Below, piece after piece: positions 1 to 9,164 of a stretch of DNA of 64,000 nucleotides. Origin of the DNA: Qipengyuania gelatinilytica (GTDB lineage Bacteria > Pseudomonadota > Alphaproteobacteria > Sphingomonadales > Sphingomonadaceae); assembly GCF_019711315.1 (NCBI RefSeq), contig NZ_CP081294.1, forward strand, positions 620,001 to 684,000, read 5' to 3'. The notes under the pieces are model-generated. The model saw only the letters and a program-made list of their open reading frames with translations, had not been told where the DNA came from and ran no database searches. The first letter of the stretch is position 1; each line of letters starts with the position of its first letter. The translations under genes were made by a program, and so were the position numbers.

Positions 1-83
1 TGTGCCTGGGCGAAGGCATCCAGCACCACTTCGGTGCTACCGACGGCTCCCACCACCACTGCGCGCTTGGTTCGCTGCTCCAC
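1..83 (-). CDS. Formyltransferase-like protein, N-terminal fragment (runs off the window)
   Basis: Seen: reading the minus strand from a GTG at 83 gives 27 codons without a stop, up to the window edge. The peptide contains VVVGAVGSTEVVLDAF, a hydrophobic strand followed by a glycine turn. The GTG directly follows the TGA of the upstream glycosyltransferase (TGAGTG), as expected inside an operon. Known: methionyl-tRNA formyltransferase-like sugar N-formyltransferases start with this kind of strand and GAVxST loop. Inferred: it may N-formylate an amino sugar, which would fit the dehydratase and aminotransferase genes nearby. Only the first strand and helix are visible, so another Rossmann-type enzyme is possible. 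Confidence 0.45.
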   Translation of the reverse strand, partial: MEQRTKRAVVVGAVGSTEVVLDAFAQA

Positions 84-1301
84 TCAGCCCACCTTGCGCT
101 TTTCCGCAAAAGCAGGACGCGGCGCGAGGTTTTCGGCGGGCTTGTCGGTCGGACGAGGCTTGGTCGGCCCGCCGGAAAGTCTGAGCAAGTCCATCTCGTA
201 GAGCAGCATGCGATTGACGATCTCGACGTCATATGTGCGCTCGGCACGCGTGCGCGAACGCGTCGCCATGTCGAACACGAGGTTCGGCTCGGCCACGAAT
301 TTCATCATCGCGCGCGCAAGATCATCCGCATTGCCGGGTTTTACGAGAAACCCGTTTGACCCGTCGTCGATCGCATCGCGGCAACCGGGCATGTCGGTCG
401 TGATCACGGCCCGCCCCGTCGAAAGCGCTTCGAGGATCGTGCGCGGAAGCCCCTCGCGATAAGTGGATGGCAGGACGAATACCGAACTGTCGGCTAGAAA
501 AGGCCGCACGTCGTCGGTCCCCGGCACGAATTCGACAGGATAATCCCGCGCAAAGCCGGCTATTTCGTCTTTTGTGAAGCCCGCGGGGTTCTCCCCATCA
601 ATATGTCCGAGCACAGTAAACTCGCAGCGATCGCAAGACCGCTTCACCACGCTTGAGGCCTCGAGGAATTCGAGGATGCCCTTGTTGCGCAACAGGCGGG
701 CTACCAGCAGGAAGTGCATCCTGCCATGAGGTGGCTCGACCTTGGGAAAGCGCTGCAGGTCGACCCCGGAACCCGGGACCTGAAGGACGTTCTGATCGGG
801 CCCGATAATGCCCAGGTCCAGCATGTCCCGACGGTCGTCCGAATTGAAAACGAAGATCGTCTGCGCCCGGCGCACCGCCAGCCGGTAGAGGCGCGCCACT
901 GCCGAACGGATCAGCGGGCGGACGCCGCTATCCGGGCTGAAGACATGCCCCAGTCCCGACATCAGCGGGAAGAAGCGCGGAATGCCGAGCAGCCGCGAGA
1001 CCAGGCCACCGTAGACGATCGGCTTTTGCGTATAGGCAAGAACCAGTTCGGGCCGCTCGCGCAGGAACAGGAAGAAATATTGGAGCATCAGCCAGAGATC
1101 GGCGAATGGGTTCATCCCTGCCCGGCTCATCGGGACCGTGCGAAACGCGATGCCGCTTTCGGCCAGTTCGCGTTCGACCTTCTCATCGTGATCGGGAGCG
1201 ACAGCCACGACTTCGTGTCCGTTCGCCTTCATCGCCCGCAGCAAGTCGCCGCGAAAATTCGTCAGCGAATATGCGAGGCTCGATAATACGACGATCTTCA
1301 A
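84..1301 (-). CDS. GT4-type glycosyltransferase, TTG start
   Basis: Cytosolic or membrane-associated glycosyltransferase that probably adds a sugar to the lipid-linked EPS repeat unit. The 405-residue product starts LKIVVLSSLAYSLTNFRGDL, a typical GT-B N-terminus. It carries the C-terminal GT4 donor-site pattern EGLPRTILEALSTGRAVITT, with the two conserved glutamates seven residues apart. The frame stays open upstream to 1547, but the extra residues are proline- and arginine-rich and unlike the family. The TTG at 1301 has AAGGA nine bases upstream, so I chose it. Similarity in style to bacillosaminyl-diphospho-lipid glycosyltransferases is suggestive only. It runs divergently from the CapD-like gene and toward the formyltransferase fragment. 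Substrate unknown. Confidence 0.8.
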   Translation of the reverse strand: MKIVVLSSLAYSLTNFRGDLLRAMKANGHEVVAVAPDHDEKVERELAESGIAFRTVPMSRAGMNPFADLWLMLQYFFLFLRERPELVLAYTQKPIVYGGLVSRLLGIPRFFPLMSGLGHVFSPDSGVRPLIRSAVARLYRLAVRRAQTIFVFNSDDRRDMLDLGIIGPDQNVLQVPGSGVDLQRFPKVEPPHGRMHFLLVARLLRNKGILEFLEASSVVKRSCDRCEFTVLGHIDGENPAGFTKDEIAGFARDYPVEFVPGTDDVRPFLADSSVFVLPSTYREGLPRTILEALSTGRAVITTDMPGCRDAIDDGSNGFLVKPGNADDLARAMMKFVAEPNLVFDMATRSRTRAERTYDVEIVNRMLLYEMDLLRLSGGPTKPRPTDKPAENLAPRPAFAEKRKVG

Positions 1302-1641
1302 CTTCGCGGGTCCTTCCGGCCGGTTCTCGTGCCATGTTCTCCGGAGGACGGGAAAATTCGTCCTCCACGCAAGGACATAATCGGCGCGAAGCGGGCGCGG
1401 GTTCAATCGGCAATAGGGGGCATACTCCTTTGAGATGGCACCGGGACGATCAGGCCAAATGGGTAAGGACCTGCCCATCCGTTCCGACATGGGATTAGCC
1501 CCACCACCACCTTGGGCTGATTGCGACCATTCCGGTTGATGTCTCATTGCGCCGCTGCCCAGCGTGCCGTGATCGACTATCCCTGAGCCTCACCGATTTC
1601 TTGTCCCACCATCCGCACGCACAGGAAGGCCGATCGCCAGC
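1302..1641. other. Divergent intergenic region
   Basis: About 340 bp separate two divergently oriented EPS genes, so promoters for both should lie here. The open frame that extends the glycosyltransferase upstream to 1547 is judged non-coding. I see no convincing -35/-10 pair, repeat or RNA gene. Confidence 0.4.
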
Positions 1642-3729
1642 ATGACCGACAAGGTTAGATCCGCGAACGACGATTGGAATGCCGACGCCGGCGTGACTCC
1701 TCCGATCCGCAAGGTCGTCGGCCTGGGACGTGCGCACCGCCAGATGCGTCCCTATCGCCGCACCTCCATCCGCTGGCTGCTGAGGACAGTGCTGCTGGCG
1801 TTGCTCGACATGATGGCATTCGTCGTCAGCCTGCTCGCGGTGGGAATGATGGTTCCGCTGTCGGGATATGGCCTCGACGTCACCTTCCCTCCCGCGCTGC
1901 TGGGATTTGCCGCGACCGCGACGGCGACCCTGCTGGTGTTCCGCATCTATCGCCAGAGCTGGCGCTTCTTCGGCTTCGCTCATGCTGCAGCCGTTATCGG
2001 CCTGGGACTGCTTGGCTCGGCACTGGGCTGGACGCTGCTGATCCTCGGCCAGAAAGCGACGCTGGGGCTTGGCCTGGTCGCCGCTGCGCTTACCCAGTGG
2101 ATGCTTGCGACCGGACTGCTGATAGGCCTCCGGTCCCTGCGCAGGATCGCCCGTGAAAACATGGCTGGCACCAAGATAAGGCTTGGCACGGCCGTCAGGG
2201 CCGACCTTCCGCAAGCCCTGCTGATCGGCCCCGCTCAATGGGCCATGTCGGTCATCGAACTGATGCGGGCCGAGGACGACCCGCAATTCGCCATCGCTGG
2301 TATCCTGCTGCCGTCCGAAGCCGACGTGATCGACCGGATCGGCGGAGTGCGCGTCCTTGGCAGTCATGACAAGCTGGTTGAAATCGCCAAGGCAGCAGAA
2401 GCGCAGGGTCGACCGTTCTCGCTCGCAATCACGCTGGATGATGGAATGTATCTCGGCAATCGCGAGATGACCCGGCTCACGCACCGGGCGCGCGAGCTCG
2501 GGCTAGAGCTCTCCCGCATCAAGAACCACTGGAGCCAGATCCTCCAGCGTCCCGGCGCCGAAGACCCCAAGAACCTTTCGGTCCCCGACCTGCTCGGTCG
2601 AAACGAATTCGAAATGCAGGGCGACGTCATCACGCGCCAGATCGAGGGCCAGAGCGTTCTCGTCACCGGAGCCGGCGGCACCATCGGCGGCGAACTGGCG
2701 CGCCAGCTTGCAAGCTTCCGGCCATCGCATCTCATCCTGCTCGAGCTGTGCGAGTTCAATCTCTACTCGATCGAGATGACGCTGCGGGAAAAATATCCCG
2801 ATCTCGAGATCCATCCCGAACTATGCGACATCCGCTCCCGCGACGAAGTGCACCGCGTTTTCGAGAAGCATCGTCCTGCGGTCGTCTACCACGCCGCAGC
2901 CCTCAAACATGTGCCCATTGTCGAGCTCAATCCCTGCGCGGGCGTGCACACCAATATCATCGGCACCAAGCACATCGCCGACGCCGTCACCGAATTCGGC
3001 GCCCGGGCGATGGTCCAGGTCTCGACCGACAAGGCAGTGAACCCCGTCGGCATGATGGGTGCCACCAAGCGTGTCGGTGAACTCTACAGCCAGGCGCTCG
3101 ACATGTGCGGTGTCGATGATCCCGATGCACCGCGCTTCATGACCGTGCGCTTCGGCAACGTCCTTGGCTCCAGCGGCTCTATCCTGCCGCTATTCCGGCG
3201 TCAGCTGGAAGAGGGCAAGCCGCTCACCGTTACCCATCCGGACATCGAACGCTTTTTCATGACCGTACGCGAGGCAGTGCAGCTCATCCTGCAGAGCAGT
3301 GCATCGGCGCTGGCCGAAGACCTGGAGCGTGGCAGCATCTATGTCCTCGACATGGGCAAACCGGTCCGCATCGTCGATCTCGCCTATCGGTTGATCGCGC
3401 AGTACGGCCTCGAGCCGGAAGTCGATGTCGAAATCCAGTATGTCGGCCTGCGACCGGGCGAAAAACTCTACGAGGAATTGTTCGACGATTGCGAGGAAGA
3501 GGTGCCTTCCAAGATCGGCGGCATCTTCGAAGCACGCTCGCACCCGATCCCGCTGCCCTTCATCAACAAGAGCATCGACCGGCTGTTCGAAGCCGTGAAG
3601 CGCAATGACGCGGCAGAGGCAGAGCGCATCGCCCACCACCTCGTAAAAATTCCCAGCAGCGGGGCACGCTTCGACCTCATTACGCCCAAAAAGAAGCCAA
3701 GCCTGGTCGATACGGCTGCGACCCCATGA
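1642..3729 (+). CDS. CapD/FlaA1-family membrane nucleotide-sugar 4,6-dehydratase
   Basis: Integral membrane SDR enzyme of 695 residues. About four hydrophobic segments lie between residues 45 and 165. A degenerate Rossmann region follows (about 190-300), then a catalytic domain with the NAD motif TGAGGTIGG at 342-350, STDKAV at 461-466 and MGATK at 472-476. Known: this family replaces the usual SDR YxxxK with MxxxK and converts UDP-GlcNAc-type sugars to 4-keto-6-deoxy sugars (PglF, WbpM) or epimerises them. Inferred: it makes the 4-keto intermediate for the aminotransferase whose ATG overlaps its stop codon by 4 bp. Together they probably supply a 4-amino-4,6-dideoxy sugar. The length is in the range of full-length membrane members. 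The exact substrate is not visible. Confidence 0.9.
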   Translation: MTDKVRSANDDWNADAGVTPPIRKVVGLGRAHRQMRPYRRTSIRWLLRTVLLALLDMMAFVVSLLAVGMMVPLSGYGLDVTFPPALLGFAATATATLLVFRIYRQSWRFFGFAHAAAVIGLGLLGSALGWTLLILGQKATLGLGLVAAALTQWMLATGLLIGLRSLRRIARENMAGTKIRLGTAVRADLPQALLIGPAQWAMSVIELMRAEDDPQFAIAGILLPSEADVIDRIGGVRVLGSHDKLVEIAKAAEAQGRPFSLAITLDDGMYLGNREMTRLTHRARELGLELSRIKNHWSQILQRPGAEDPKNLSVPDLLGRNEFEMQGDVITRQIEGQSVLVTGAGGTIGGELARQLASFRPSHLILLELCEFNLYSIEMTLREKYPDLEIHPELCDIRSRDEVHRVFEKHRPAVVYHAAALKHVPIVELNPCAGVHTNIIGTKHIADAVTEFGARAMVQVSTDKAVNPVGMMGATKRVGELYSQALDMCGVDDPDAPRFMTVRFGNVLGSSGSILPLFRRQLEEGKPLTVTHPDIERFFMTVREAVQLILQSSASALAEDLERGSIYVLDMGKPVRIVDLAYRLIAQYGLEPEVDVEIQYVGLRPGEKLYEELFDDCEEEVPSKIGGIFEARSHPIPLPFINKSIDRLFEAVKRNDAAEAERIAHHLVKIPSSGARFDLITPKKKPSLVDTAATP

Positions 3730-4946
3730 ACATCTTCACCCCCAAGGAGAAACCCGTCGCAGCGCTGCGTCCACGCGCCAGCCACTGGCCGCGTCACGAA
3801 CAGGACGAGATAGATGCCGTCGTCTCGGTTCTCGCCACCGGGCAAGTGAACGGCCTCGTCCATGCACAGCAGACGACGCTGTTTGCACAGGAGTTTGCCG
3901 AATACATCGACATGCCCCATGGCTTCTGCGTGGCCAATGGCACGGTCGCGCTGGAGGTAGCCATGCGGGCGCTCGGCATCGGTCCGGGCGACGAGGTGAT
4001 CGTCCCTGCCCGCAGCTTCTTCGCGACAGCCAGCGCGGTGCTGGCCGTGGGAGCGACACCCGCGTTCGCCGACATCGACGCCAGCACTCACAATATCGAT
4101 CCGGCGTCGATCGAACGGCTGGTGGGCCCCCGAACCAAGGCCATCCTCTGCGTGCACCTCGGCGGATTGCCCGCCGACATGCGGAGCATCTGCGCGATTG
4201 CGGACAGGCATGGATTGAAGGTGATTGAAGACTGCGCACAGGCCCATGGTGCTGCGATCGATGGCCGCAAGGCAGGCTCATGGGGCGATGCGGCGGCATT
4301 CTCCTTCTGCACGGACAAGATCATGTCGACGGGCGGCGAAGGCGGCATGTGCCTGTTCCGCGAAGAGGACGATTGCGAACGCGGCTGGTCGTACAAGGAT
4401 CACGGCAAGTGCCGTGCAACAATGCGCGACGGGCAAGGCAAGCCGGGGCAATTTCGCTATGTCTGCCACCAGCCGGGGACCAATTTCCGCATGACCGAGA
4501 TGCAGGCGGCGATCGGCCGCCGACAACTCCATACTTTGCCAGGCTGGCTGGCTCGTCGCCGGATGAATGCGGAGATCCTCACCCGCGCGCTCGAAGGCGA
4601 TCCTCGCGTTTCCCTGCAACAGACGCCAGCGGGCTACGAGCACGCTTACTACAAATTCAACTTCGCCCTCACCGATCCGGTTGGCGAGACGGTGGAAGAC
4701 CTGCGTTCACGCCTGATCGAGCGGTTGCACGCAACCGGGATCGCCATCGGAACGGGCTCCTGCCCCGACATGAGCCTCGAGCGGGCATTCGAGGGGCTGG
4801 AGGTGAAACGGGATGGCGACCTTCCGGTCGCCCGCGACCTCGGCCGCAGGTCCCTGATGCTGCAAGCGGATCATACGCTGCTGTGTGACGACATGCGCGC
4901 GACTGCCACTGCCCTGCTCCTCGCGCTGGACGGGGAAGCCGGGTGA
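3726..4946 (+). CDS. DegT/DnrJ/EryC1/StrS-family sugar aminotransferase
   Basis: PLP-dependent aminotransferase of 406 residues that probably converts the keto-sugar from the preceding dehydratase to an amino sugar. Seen: IEDCAQAHGA holds the PLP-pyridine aspartate D169. FSFCTDKIMSTGGEGG holds the Schiff-base lysine K198. NGT at 71-73 is the usual phosphate-side turn. Because the lysine is present this is a true aminotransferase, unlike the related protein at 27296. It overlaps the dehydratase by ATGA upstream and the sulfotransferase by GTGA downstream, so the three are probably co-translated. PglE- or PerA-like activity would fit, but the regiochemistry and cofactor sugar are inferred. Confidence 0.9.
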   Translation: MNIFTPKEKPVAALRPRASHWPRHEQDEIDAVVSVLATGQVNGLVHAQQTTLFAQEFAEYIDMPHGFCVANGTVALEVAMRALGIGPGDEVIVPARSFFATASAVLAVGATPAFADIDASTHNIDPASIERLVGPRTKAILCVHLGGLPADMRSICAIADRHGLKVIEDCAQAHGAAIDGRKAGSWGDAAAFSFCTDKIMSTGGEGGMCLFREEDDCERGWSYKDHGKCRATMRDGQGKPGQFRYVCHQPGTNFRMTEMQAAIGRRQLHTLPGWLARRRMNAEILTRALEGDPRVSLQQTPAGYEHAYYKFNFALTDPVGETVEDLRSRLIERLHATGIAIGTGSCPDMSLERAFEGLEVKRDGDLPVARDLGRRSLMLQADHTLLCDDMRATATALLLALDGEAG

Positions 4947-5791
4947 CAGCAGCACGCAAGCCAGACTTTGTCATCATCGGAGCAGCCAAGGCGGCAACCA
5001 CCTGGATCCAGTTGCAGCTTCAGGCCAATCCGGCAATCTTCATGCCCGATCCGGAGCCGCACTTCTTTTCGCGCGAATATGAAAAGGGCGAGGATCACTA
5101 TCTCGACTGGTTCCGCAACCACCCTGCCCGGGCGACCTTGCTGGGTGAAAAATCCGCAGATTACCTGTCCGATGCACATGTTGCCAAACGGATGGCACAG
5201 ATGCTCCCGGACGCACGCCTGGTAGTCCAGCTGCGCAATCCGGTCGGCAGGGCCTATTCGGACTACAAGATGTTCTACCGCCGCGGTGAGGTAAACGATC
5301 AGCCGGAGGACTACCTTTCCGACCCGGACAATCCCCACCCACGCTTCCTTCTGGACGGGCTCTACGGAAAGCATCTGTCCGGCTGGCTCGAACATTTCCC
5401 GCGCGAACAGCTGCTCGTCTTCACCTACGAAGATGTCTCGCGCGATCCCATCGGCGTCATCGAGCGGGTATGCGGCCACATCGGCGCCCCGATCACCATT
5501 AATGACGAGCTGATCTACAAGCGCGAGAACAACAGCCGCGAAATGCTTCTCCCGCTGCTGATGCGCAAGGTTCTGGCGCCTTTCAAGGAGCCTGTGCGCC
5601 CTTTCAGGGGCAAGTTCTGGTTCGAAAGCGCCCGGTCGTTGCTTGCCCGGGAAGTGCGCTACCCCCCTCTCGATGCCGGTCTTCGCGAGCATATGGAGGA
5701 CTTCTACCGCGAAGATATTGAACTGACCGAGCAGCTGACCGGCCTCGACCTGTCGGCATGGAAGGCGCCGGCGACCAGTGCCGTCGCCTGA
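4943..5791 (+). CDS. PAPS-dependent sulfotransferase
   Basis: Cytosolic sulfotransferase-fold protein of 282 residues. Seen: IIGAAKAATTW near the N-terminus is the 5'-phosphosulfate-binding loop (GxxKxxTT, residues 13-20). RNPVGRAYSDY is the 3'-phosphate motif, with R98 and S106. Known: these two motifs bind PAPS in carbohydrate sulfotransferases of the Sulfotransfer_1/3 type. Inferred: it sulfates the EPS repeat unit or a lipid-linked precursor. It starts at GTG 4943, overlapping the aminotransferase stop (GTGA), and ends the operon that begins at 1642. The acceptor cannot be told from sequence. Confidence 0.85.
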   Translation: MTAARKPDFVIIGAAKAATTWIQLQLQANPAIFMPDPEPHFFSREYEKGEDHYLDWFRNHPARATLLGEKSADYLSDAHVAKRMAQMLPDARLVVQLRNPVGRAYSDYKMFYRRGEVNDQPEDYLSDPDNPHPRFLLDGLYGKHLSGWLEHFPREQLLVFTYEDVSRDPIGVIERVCGHIGAPITINDELIYKRENNSREMLLPLLMRKVLAPFKEPVRPFRGKFWFESARSLLAREVRYPPLDAGLREHMEDFYREDIELTEQLTGLDLSAWKAPATSAVA

Positions 5792-5797
5792 GCGCGC

Positions 5798-5874
5798 CTA
5801 CCCCATAAGGATTAGCCGCGAGAACCGCTTTGTGGTCATCGACTTAATTGACCACCAGCACACGCCCCGTGTGC
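5798..5874. promoter_or_regulatory. Two adjacent inverted repeats upstream of the export gene
   Basis: GTGGTCA at 5832-5838 and TGACCAC at 5849-5855 form a perfect 7-bp inverted repeat around a 10-bp AT-rich spacer. It is followed at once by GCACACG/CGTGTGC (5858-5864 and 5868-5874) around CCC. A CTACCCC heptamer lies at 5798-5804. The first repeat looks like a dimer operator about 75 bp before the Wza-like start. Neither repeat has a T-tract, so a terminator is less likely. The regulator is unknown. Confidence 0.4.
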
Positions 5875-5930
5875 GCTAGGGTCACCAGTGAAGGTCCATC
5901 AGGACGGGTGCAATAATAACGGAGAAAACA

Positions 5931-6506
5931 ATGTCCCGCTTACTCGGATTGCTCGGCATGGCGTTCTTCGCCGCCTTTTCAAGCGCAGCGCTCACTGGGT
6001 GCGGCGGACCGGGTGGACTCGCGGCAATTCCGGCACCTCCGGGCGGCGAATACCGCGTCAATACCGGCGATACGCTGAAGATCACCGTGCAGGACCTCGA
6101 TGCGGCATCAGGCGACTACACGGTCGACGATTCCGGGGCCATTTCCCTTCCCATGGTCAAGCAGATCGACGTTCGCGGACTTACCTTCCGCGAAATCGGC
6201 TCGAAGGTCGAAGACCAGTATCGCAGCGCCGGCATTCTCAATGCGCCGGTCGTCAATGTCCAACCAGCGGCCCTGCGCCCGTTCTATGTTCTGGGTGAAG
6301 TGAACCGTCCCGGCGAATTCACCTACCGTCAGGGGATGACCGTCCTCGCAGCCGTTTCCGCAGCTGGCGGCTACACCTATCGCGCCGATTCCGGAGAGGT
6401 GGAAGTGACGCGCAACATCGATGGGCGCGAAGTCGTGGGCAAGGCAGACGAAACGACGCTGGTCATGCCGGGCGACCGCATCCGCGTCTACGAGCGCTGG
6501 TTCTGA
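5931..6506 (+). CDS. Wza-like polysaccharide export lipoprotein
   Basis: Short polysaccharide biosynthesis/export (PF02563-type) protein of 191 residues. A lipoprotein signal peptide ends in the lipobox LTGC with C24 as the lipidated cysteine. The poly_export domain follows (YRVNTGDTLKITVQD), then an SLBB domain (RPFYVLGEVNRPGEFTYRQG). Known: such proteins form the periplasmic and outer-membrane export channel of Wzy- or synthase-dependent EPS systems. It lacks the long C-terminal part of E. coli Wza, as is common in sphingomonads. It sits 3 bp ahead of the beta-barrel gene at 6510, and the two probably work together in export. Confidence 0.9.
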   Translation: MSRLLGLLGMAFFAAFSSAALTGCGGPGGLAAIPAPPGGEYRVNTGDTLKITVQDLDAASGDYTVDDSGAISLPMVKQIDVRGLTFREIGSKVEDQYRSAGILNAPVVNVQPAALRPFYVLGEVNRPGEFTYRQGMTVLAAVSAAGGYTYRADSGEVEVTRNIDGREVVGKADETTLVMPGDRIRVYERWF

Positions 6507-6509
6507 TCG

Positions 6510-7736
6510 ATGCGGGGGGCAACATTTCTCTCGCTCTCGGTCGCAACAGCGGCGCTCGTCCATGCGCCGCTGGCCGCCCAATCGCTCCCCGATACGGCAC
6601 CTGCTATCCCGCGCGACGATCCCGAGTACGAGATCGACCCGACCCGCATCGGCCCATTCGACGTGACGGTCGGCGTGCGCGCGACCACGCAATACGACAG
6701 CAACCTCTATGCCCTGCCCGATAACGAGATCGACGACGTCGTTTTCGAATTGTCCCCCTTCGTCGTTGCAGCAATCGACAACGGGAAATCGCGCTTCGAA
6801 ATCGGGACGCAATCGCTCGTTCGGCGCCATGCCGAGCAGACAACCGAGGATGCCGAGGCTGCACGCTTCTTCGGCGACTTCACCTGGACGCCCGTCGAGG
6901 GAGAGTCGCTTGGGTTCGGCGCACAATTCGAACGCGCCATCGAGGACAGGGGCGACCCGGAAGCTCGCGATCTCCTGGCGCCGGGACCGCGAGAGATCGA
7001 TATCCTGAGCGGCAATGCCTATTACCGCCGCGAACGCGGACGGATCCTGCTCGACCTTAGGGCCGATGTCGCGGAATACGACGCGCGCTCCGTGGTCGAC
7101 GACAACCGCGATTTCACTTCCTACAGCGGCAGCGCAACCGTCGGTTTCCAGATCGCAGGCTCTGTCTTCGTGACTGCGACAGGGTTTGCCAGCCGCCGCG
7201 ATTTCCGGCTCGAGACCGATCTTGCCGGGATGGAACGCAATTCCACGACATGGGGCGGCCGTGCAGGACTCAGCTTCGCACCGGGCGGGCTTGTCGAAGG
7301 TGCAATCTCGGCCGGTATCTTCCGCTTCGAACCCGACGAACCGACTTTCGATGATCGGACCGGGTTTTCGCTTGCCGCCAACGTCACCTACCGGCCACAG
7401 CGGCGCACCGCGCTGACGCTATCGGGTTCGAGCGGCGATGTCGCCACGTTCCGCAATGGGGCGACCGGGCGAACCGACACGACTGTGCGCCTGACCTGGC
7501 AGCAGGAAATCCGCCACAATCTCTATTCCTCGCTCTCGGCGGGGTATCGTCGCAGCCGCTTCCGTGGAACGGGCATCGATCAGGAAACCGCGATCGTGCG
7601 CGGCGAGCTGGAGTTTCTCGTAAGCCGGCACGTGTCGATCGTTGCCGATGCCAGCTATGGAGACCGCCAGAGCGACCTTGTGAATGAAGAGTTCGACCGC
7701 TTCCGTGGCGGGGTCGGCCTCAGGCTCAGGTTCTGA
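6510..7736 (+). CDS. Outer-membrane beta-barrel protein of EPS export (BBP2-like)
   Basis: 408-residue protein with an N-terminal signal peptide that probably ends near AAQS. Alternating amphipathic strands rich in Y, F, R and G follow. The C-terminal residue is phenylalanine in GVGLRLRF, the typical BAM-recognition end. Known: putative beta-barrel porin 2 family proteins sit next to Wza-like genes in sphingan-type clusters (compare GelF/SpsF). Inferred: it supplies the outer-membrane pore or anchors the export apparatus. It starts 3 bp after the lipoprotein gene, so the two form an operon. No enzymatic motif is present. Confidence 0.8.
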   Translation: MRGATFLSLSVATAALVHAPLAAQSLPDTAPAIPRDDPEYEIDPTRIGPFDVTVGVRATTQYDSNLYALPDNEIDDVVFELSPFVVAAIDNGKSRFEIGTQSLVRRHAEQTTEDAEAARFFGDFTWTPVEGESLGFGAQFERAIEDRGDPEARDLLAPGPREIDILSGNAYYRRERGRILLDLRADVAEYDARSVVDDNRDFTSYSGSATVGFQIAGSVFVTATGFASRRDFRLETDLAGMERNSTTWGGRAGLSFAPGGLVEGAISAGIFRFEPDEPTFDDRTGFSLAANVTYRPQRRTALTLSGSSGDVATFRNGATGRTDTTVRLTWQQEIRHNLYSSLSAGYRRSRFRGTGIDQETAIVRGELEFLVSRHVSIVADASYGDRQSDLVNEEFDRFRGGVGLRLRF

Positions 7737-7775
7737 CACCCGGCGCAAACCGCCATCCGCAGCTCCACCTGAAAT

Positions 7776-9164
7776 CTAGTCGGTCGTGCCTTCCATCGCC
7801 CTGCGCGATTCCCTCCACCAGAAGACGTCGAGCGCGACGGCGGTCAGCAGTCCGAATGCGATGTGTGCAAGGTTGGCGCCCAGGGCGCCATAGATCGGCA
7901 TCGTAACGAACGCCGTGATGAAGAAGAGGACGGTGGACAGTGCGGCAACGATCAGGACCACACCCGGCCTGTGCATAGAAAGCAGGGCCGATCGCGAGGG
8001 TGCCGCGTGAAGGATCAGGATTACCGCCACCATCTGCGCGATCAGCAGCCCGTACGCCGCCACGAACTCGCTTCCCAGGACCAGGGCGAGTGCCTGTTTG
8101 CCGAACAGGATCGTCGCGACCAGCGCCGCAAGGCCGATCGCCATCAAGGCGAGCTGCAAACGAAAGGTGACTGTGCGGAATGCATGAATTTCAAGCCTGG
8201 CCCACAGGCGCGCCATATCGGGATACATCACGGCCTGTACGTTCGCCCCGATCTGCATCGCCACTTTCGCGACCCGTTTGGCGATGTGGTAAAGTCCGGC
8301 CGATGACGCACCTCCGAGGGCGCCGACGAGCAGGGTGTCCGCTTCCTGCGTCATGGTCCGCAGCGTGCTGGAGATATTCGTCGACCATGCAAAGCTCATG
8401 AAGCCCGGGAAACGCTGCGGCAGGTTTCTCCAATCGGCTTTCAGGGGATTTGCCACGCCCTGCCTCTTCAGGCTCCTGAAGCTGATGAACAGGAAAAGCG
8501 CAGTGTCGAAGATCTGCACGCCGGTCCAGATTAGGATGAATGCCAGAATATCCCAGCCCATGAGGAAGGCTGCAAAGGCCAGCATGATGCGAACGAAGCT
8601 CGAAACGGTCTGCAGATAGGCAAGCGTGCGGAACTGGCCGCCAAGGCGCAGGGCAGCCGTGGGAAATCCGCGAATGTTCAGGGCGATCGCAGCGGCAAAG
8701 ATCATGACGAAGGGCAAATCTTCCGACTGCAGGCCGATCGTTTGCATCAGCAACAACCCGCCACCAATGGTGAGAGCGGCGGCCAGCAGGCAGCTCGCCG
8801 TGTCGAGCAGGAGCCCGTAGAGGAAAAGCGAGCCCATGCGGTCGCTGTCGAAGGACTGTTCCTCGCTGGCCGCGAAACGGATCAGCGGCTGCCAGGATTC
8901 GAACCTGACGAGACGCTCGCTGAACCGGCCCAGTGTAAGGACGAGAACGAAGACCCCGAATTGCTCGGTACCGAGCGTGCGCGCAGCCAATGCCGTCCCG
9001 AGTAGCATGAGCAGGCTGTTGGCGATATTTCCGCCGAACAGGTGGAGGATGCTCACGAAGCGTGATCCGAAGAAGGATTTGCCCGGCTTACCGGAAGGCA
9101 CATCTGCATCCTGGGCCGCCGGAGTATCCGCTATCTCGGCAGGATATCGGGTGGGCTGGCTCAC
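7776..9164 (-). CDS. Wzx-type oligosaccharide flippase
   Basis: Integral membrane protein of 462 residues with about 12 hydrophobic helices, in the MOP/PST superfamily style (FGGNIANSLLMLLGTALAAR near residue 40). Known: Wzx proteins flip undecaprenyl-diphosphate-linked repeat units across the inner membrane. It starts at GTG 9164, overlapping the TGA of the polymerase gene (GTGA), so polymerase and flippase are translationally coupled. The proline- and aspartate-rich first 35 residues are probably cytoplasmic. It lies opposite and convergent to the export pair. Confidence 0.85.
   Translation of the reverse strand: MSQPTRYPAEIADTPAAQDADVPSGKPGKSFFGSRFVSILHLFGGNIANSLLMLLGTALAARTLGTEQFGVFVLVLTLGRFSERLVRFESWQPLIRFAASEEQSFDSDRMGSLFLYGLLLDTASCLLAAALTIGGGLLLMQTIGLQSEDLPFVMIFAAAIALNIRGFPTAALRLGGQFRTLAYLQTVSSFVRIMLAFAAFLMGWDILAFILIWTGVQIFDTALFLFISFRSLKRQGVANPLKADWRNLPQRFPGFMSFAWSTNISSTLRTMTQEADTLLVGALGGASSAGLYHIAKRVAKVAMQIGANVQAVMYPDMARLWARLEIHAFRTVTFRLQLALMAIGLAALVATILFGKQALALVLGSEFVAAYGLLIAQMVAVILILHAAPSRSALLSMHRPGVVLIVAALSTVLFFITAFVTMPIYGALGANLAHIAFGLLTAVALDVFWWRESRRAMEGTTD

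Noticed and set aside
1302..1547. N-terminal extension of the first glycosyltransferase
   Set aside because: The extra 82 residues are Pro/Arg-rich and unlike GT4 proteins. TTG 1301 has a good Shine-Dalgarno site.
5858..5874. GCACACG/CGTGTGC hairpin as terminator of the sulfotransferase operon
   Set aside because: It lies 67 bp after the stop, has a 3-nt loop and no T-tract, and is paired with another operator-like repeat, so a regulatory site fits better.
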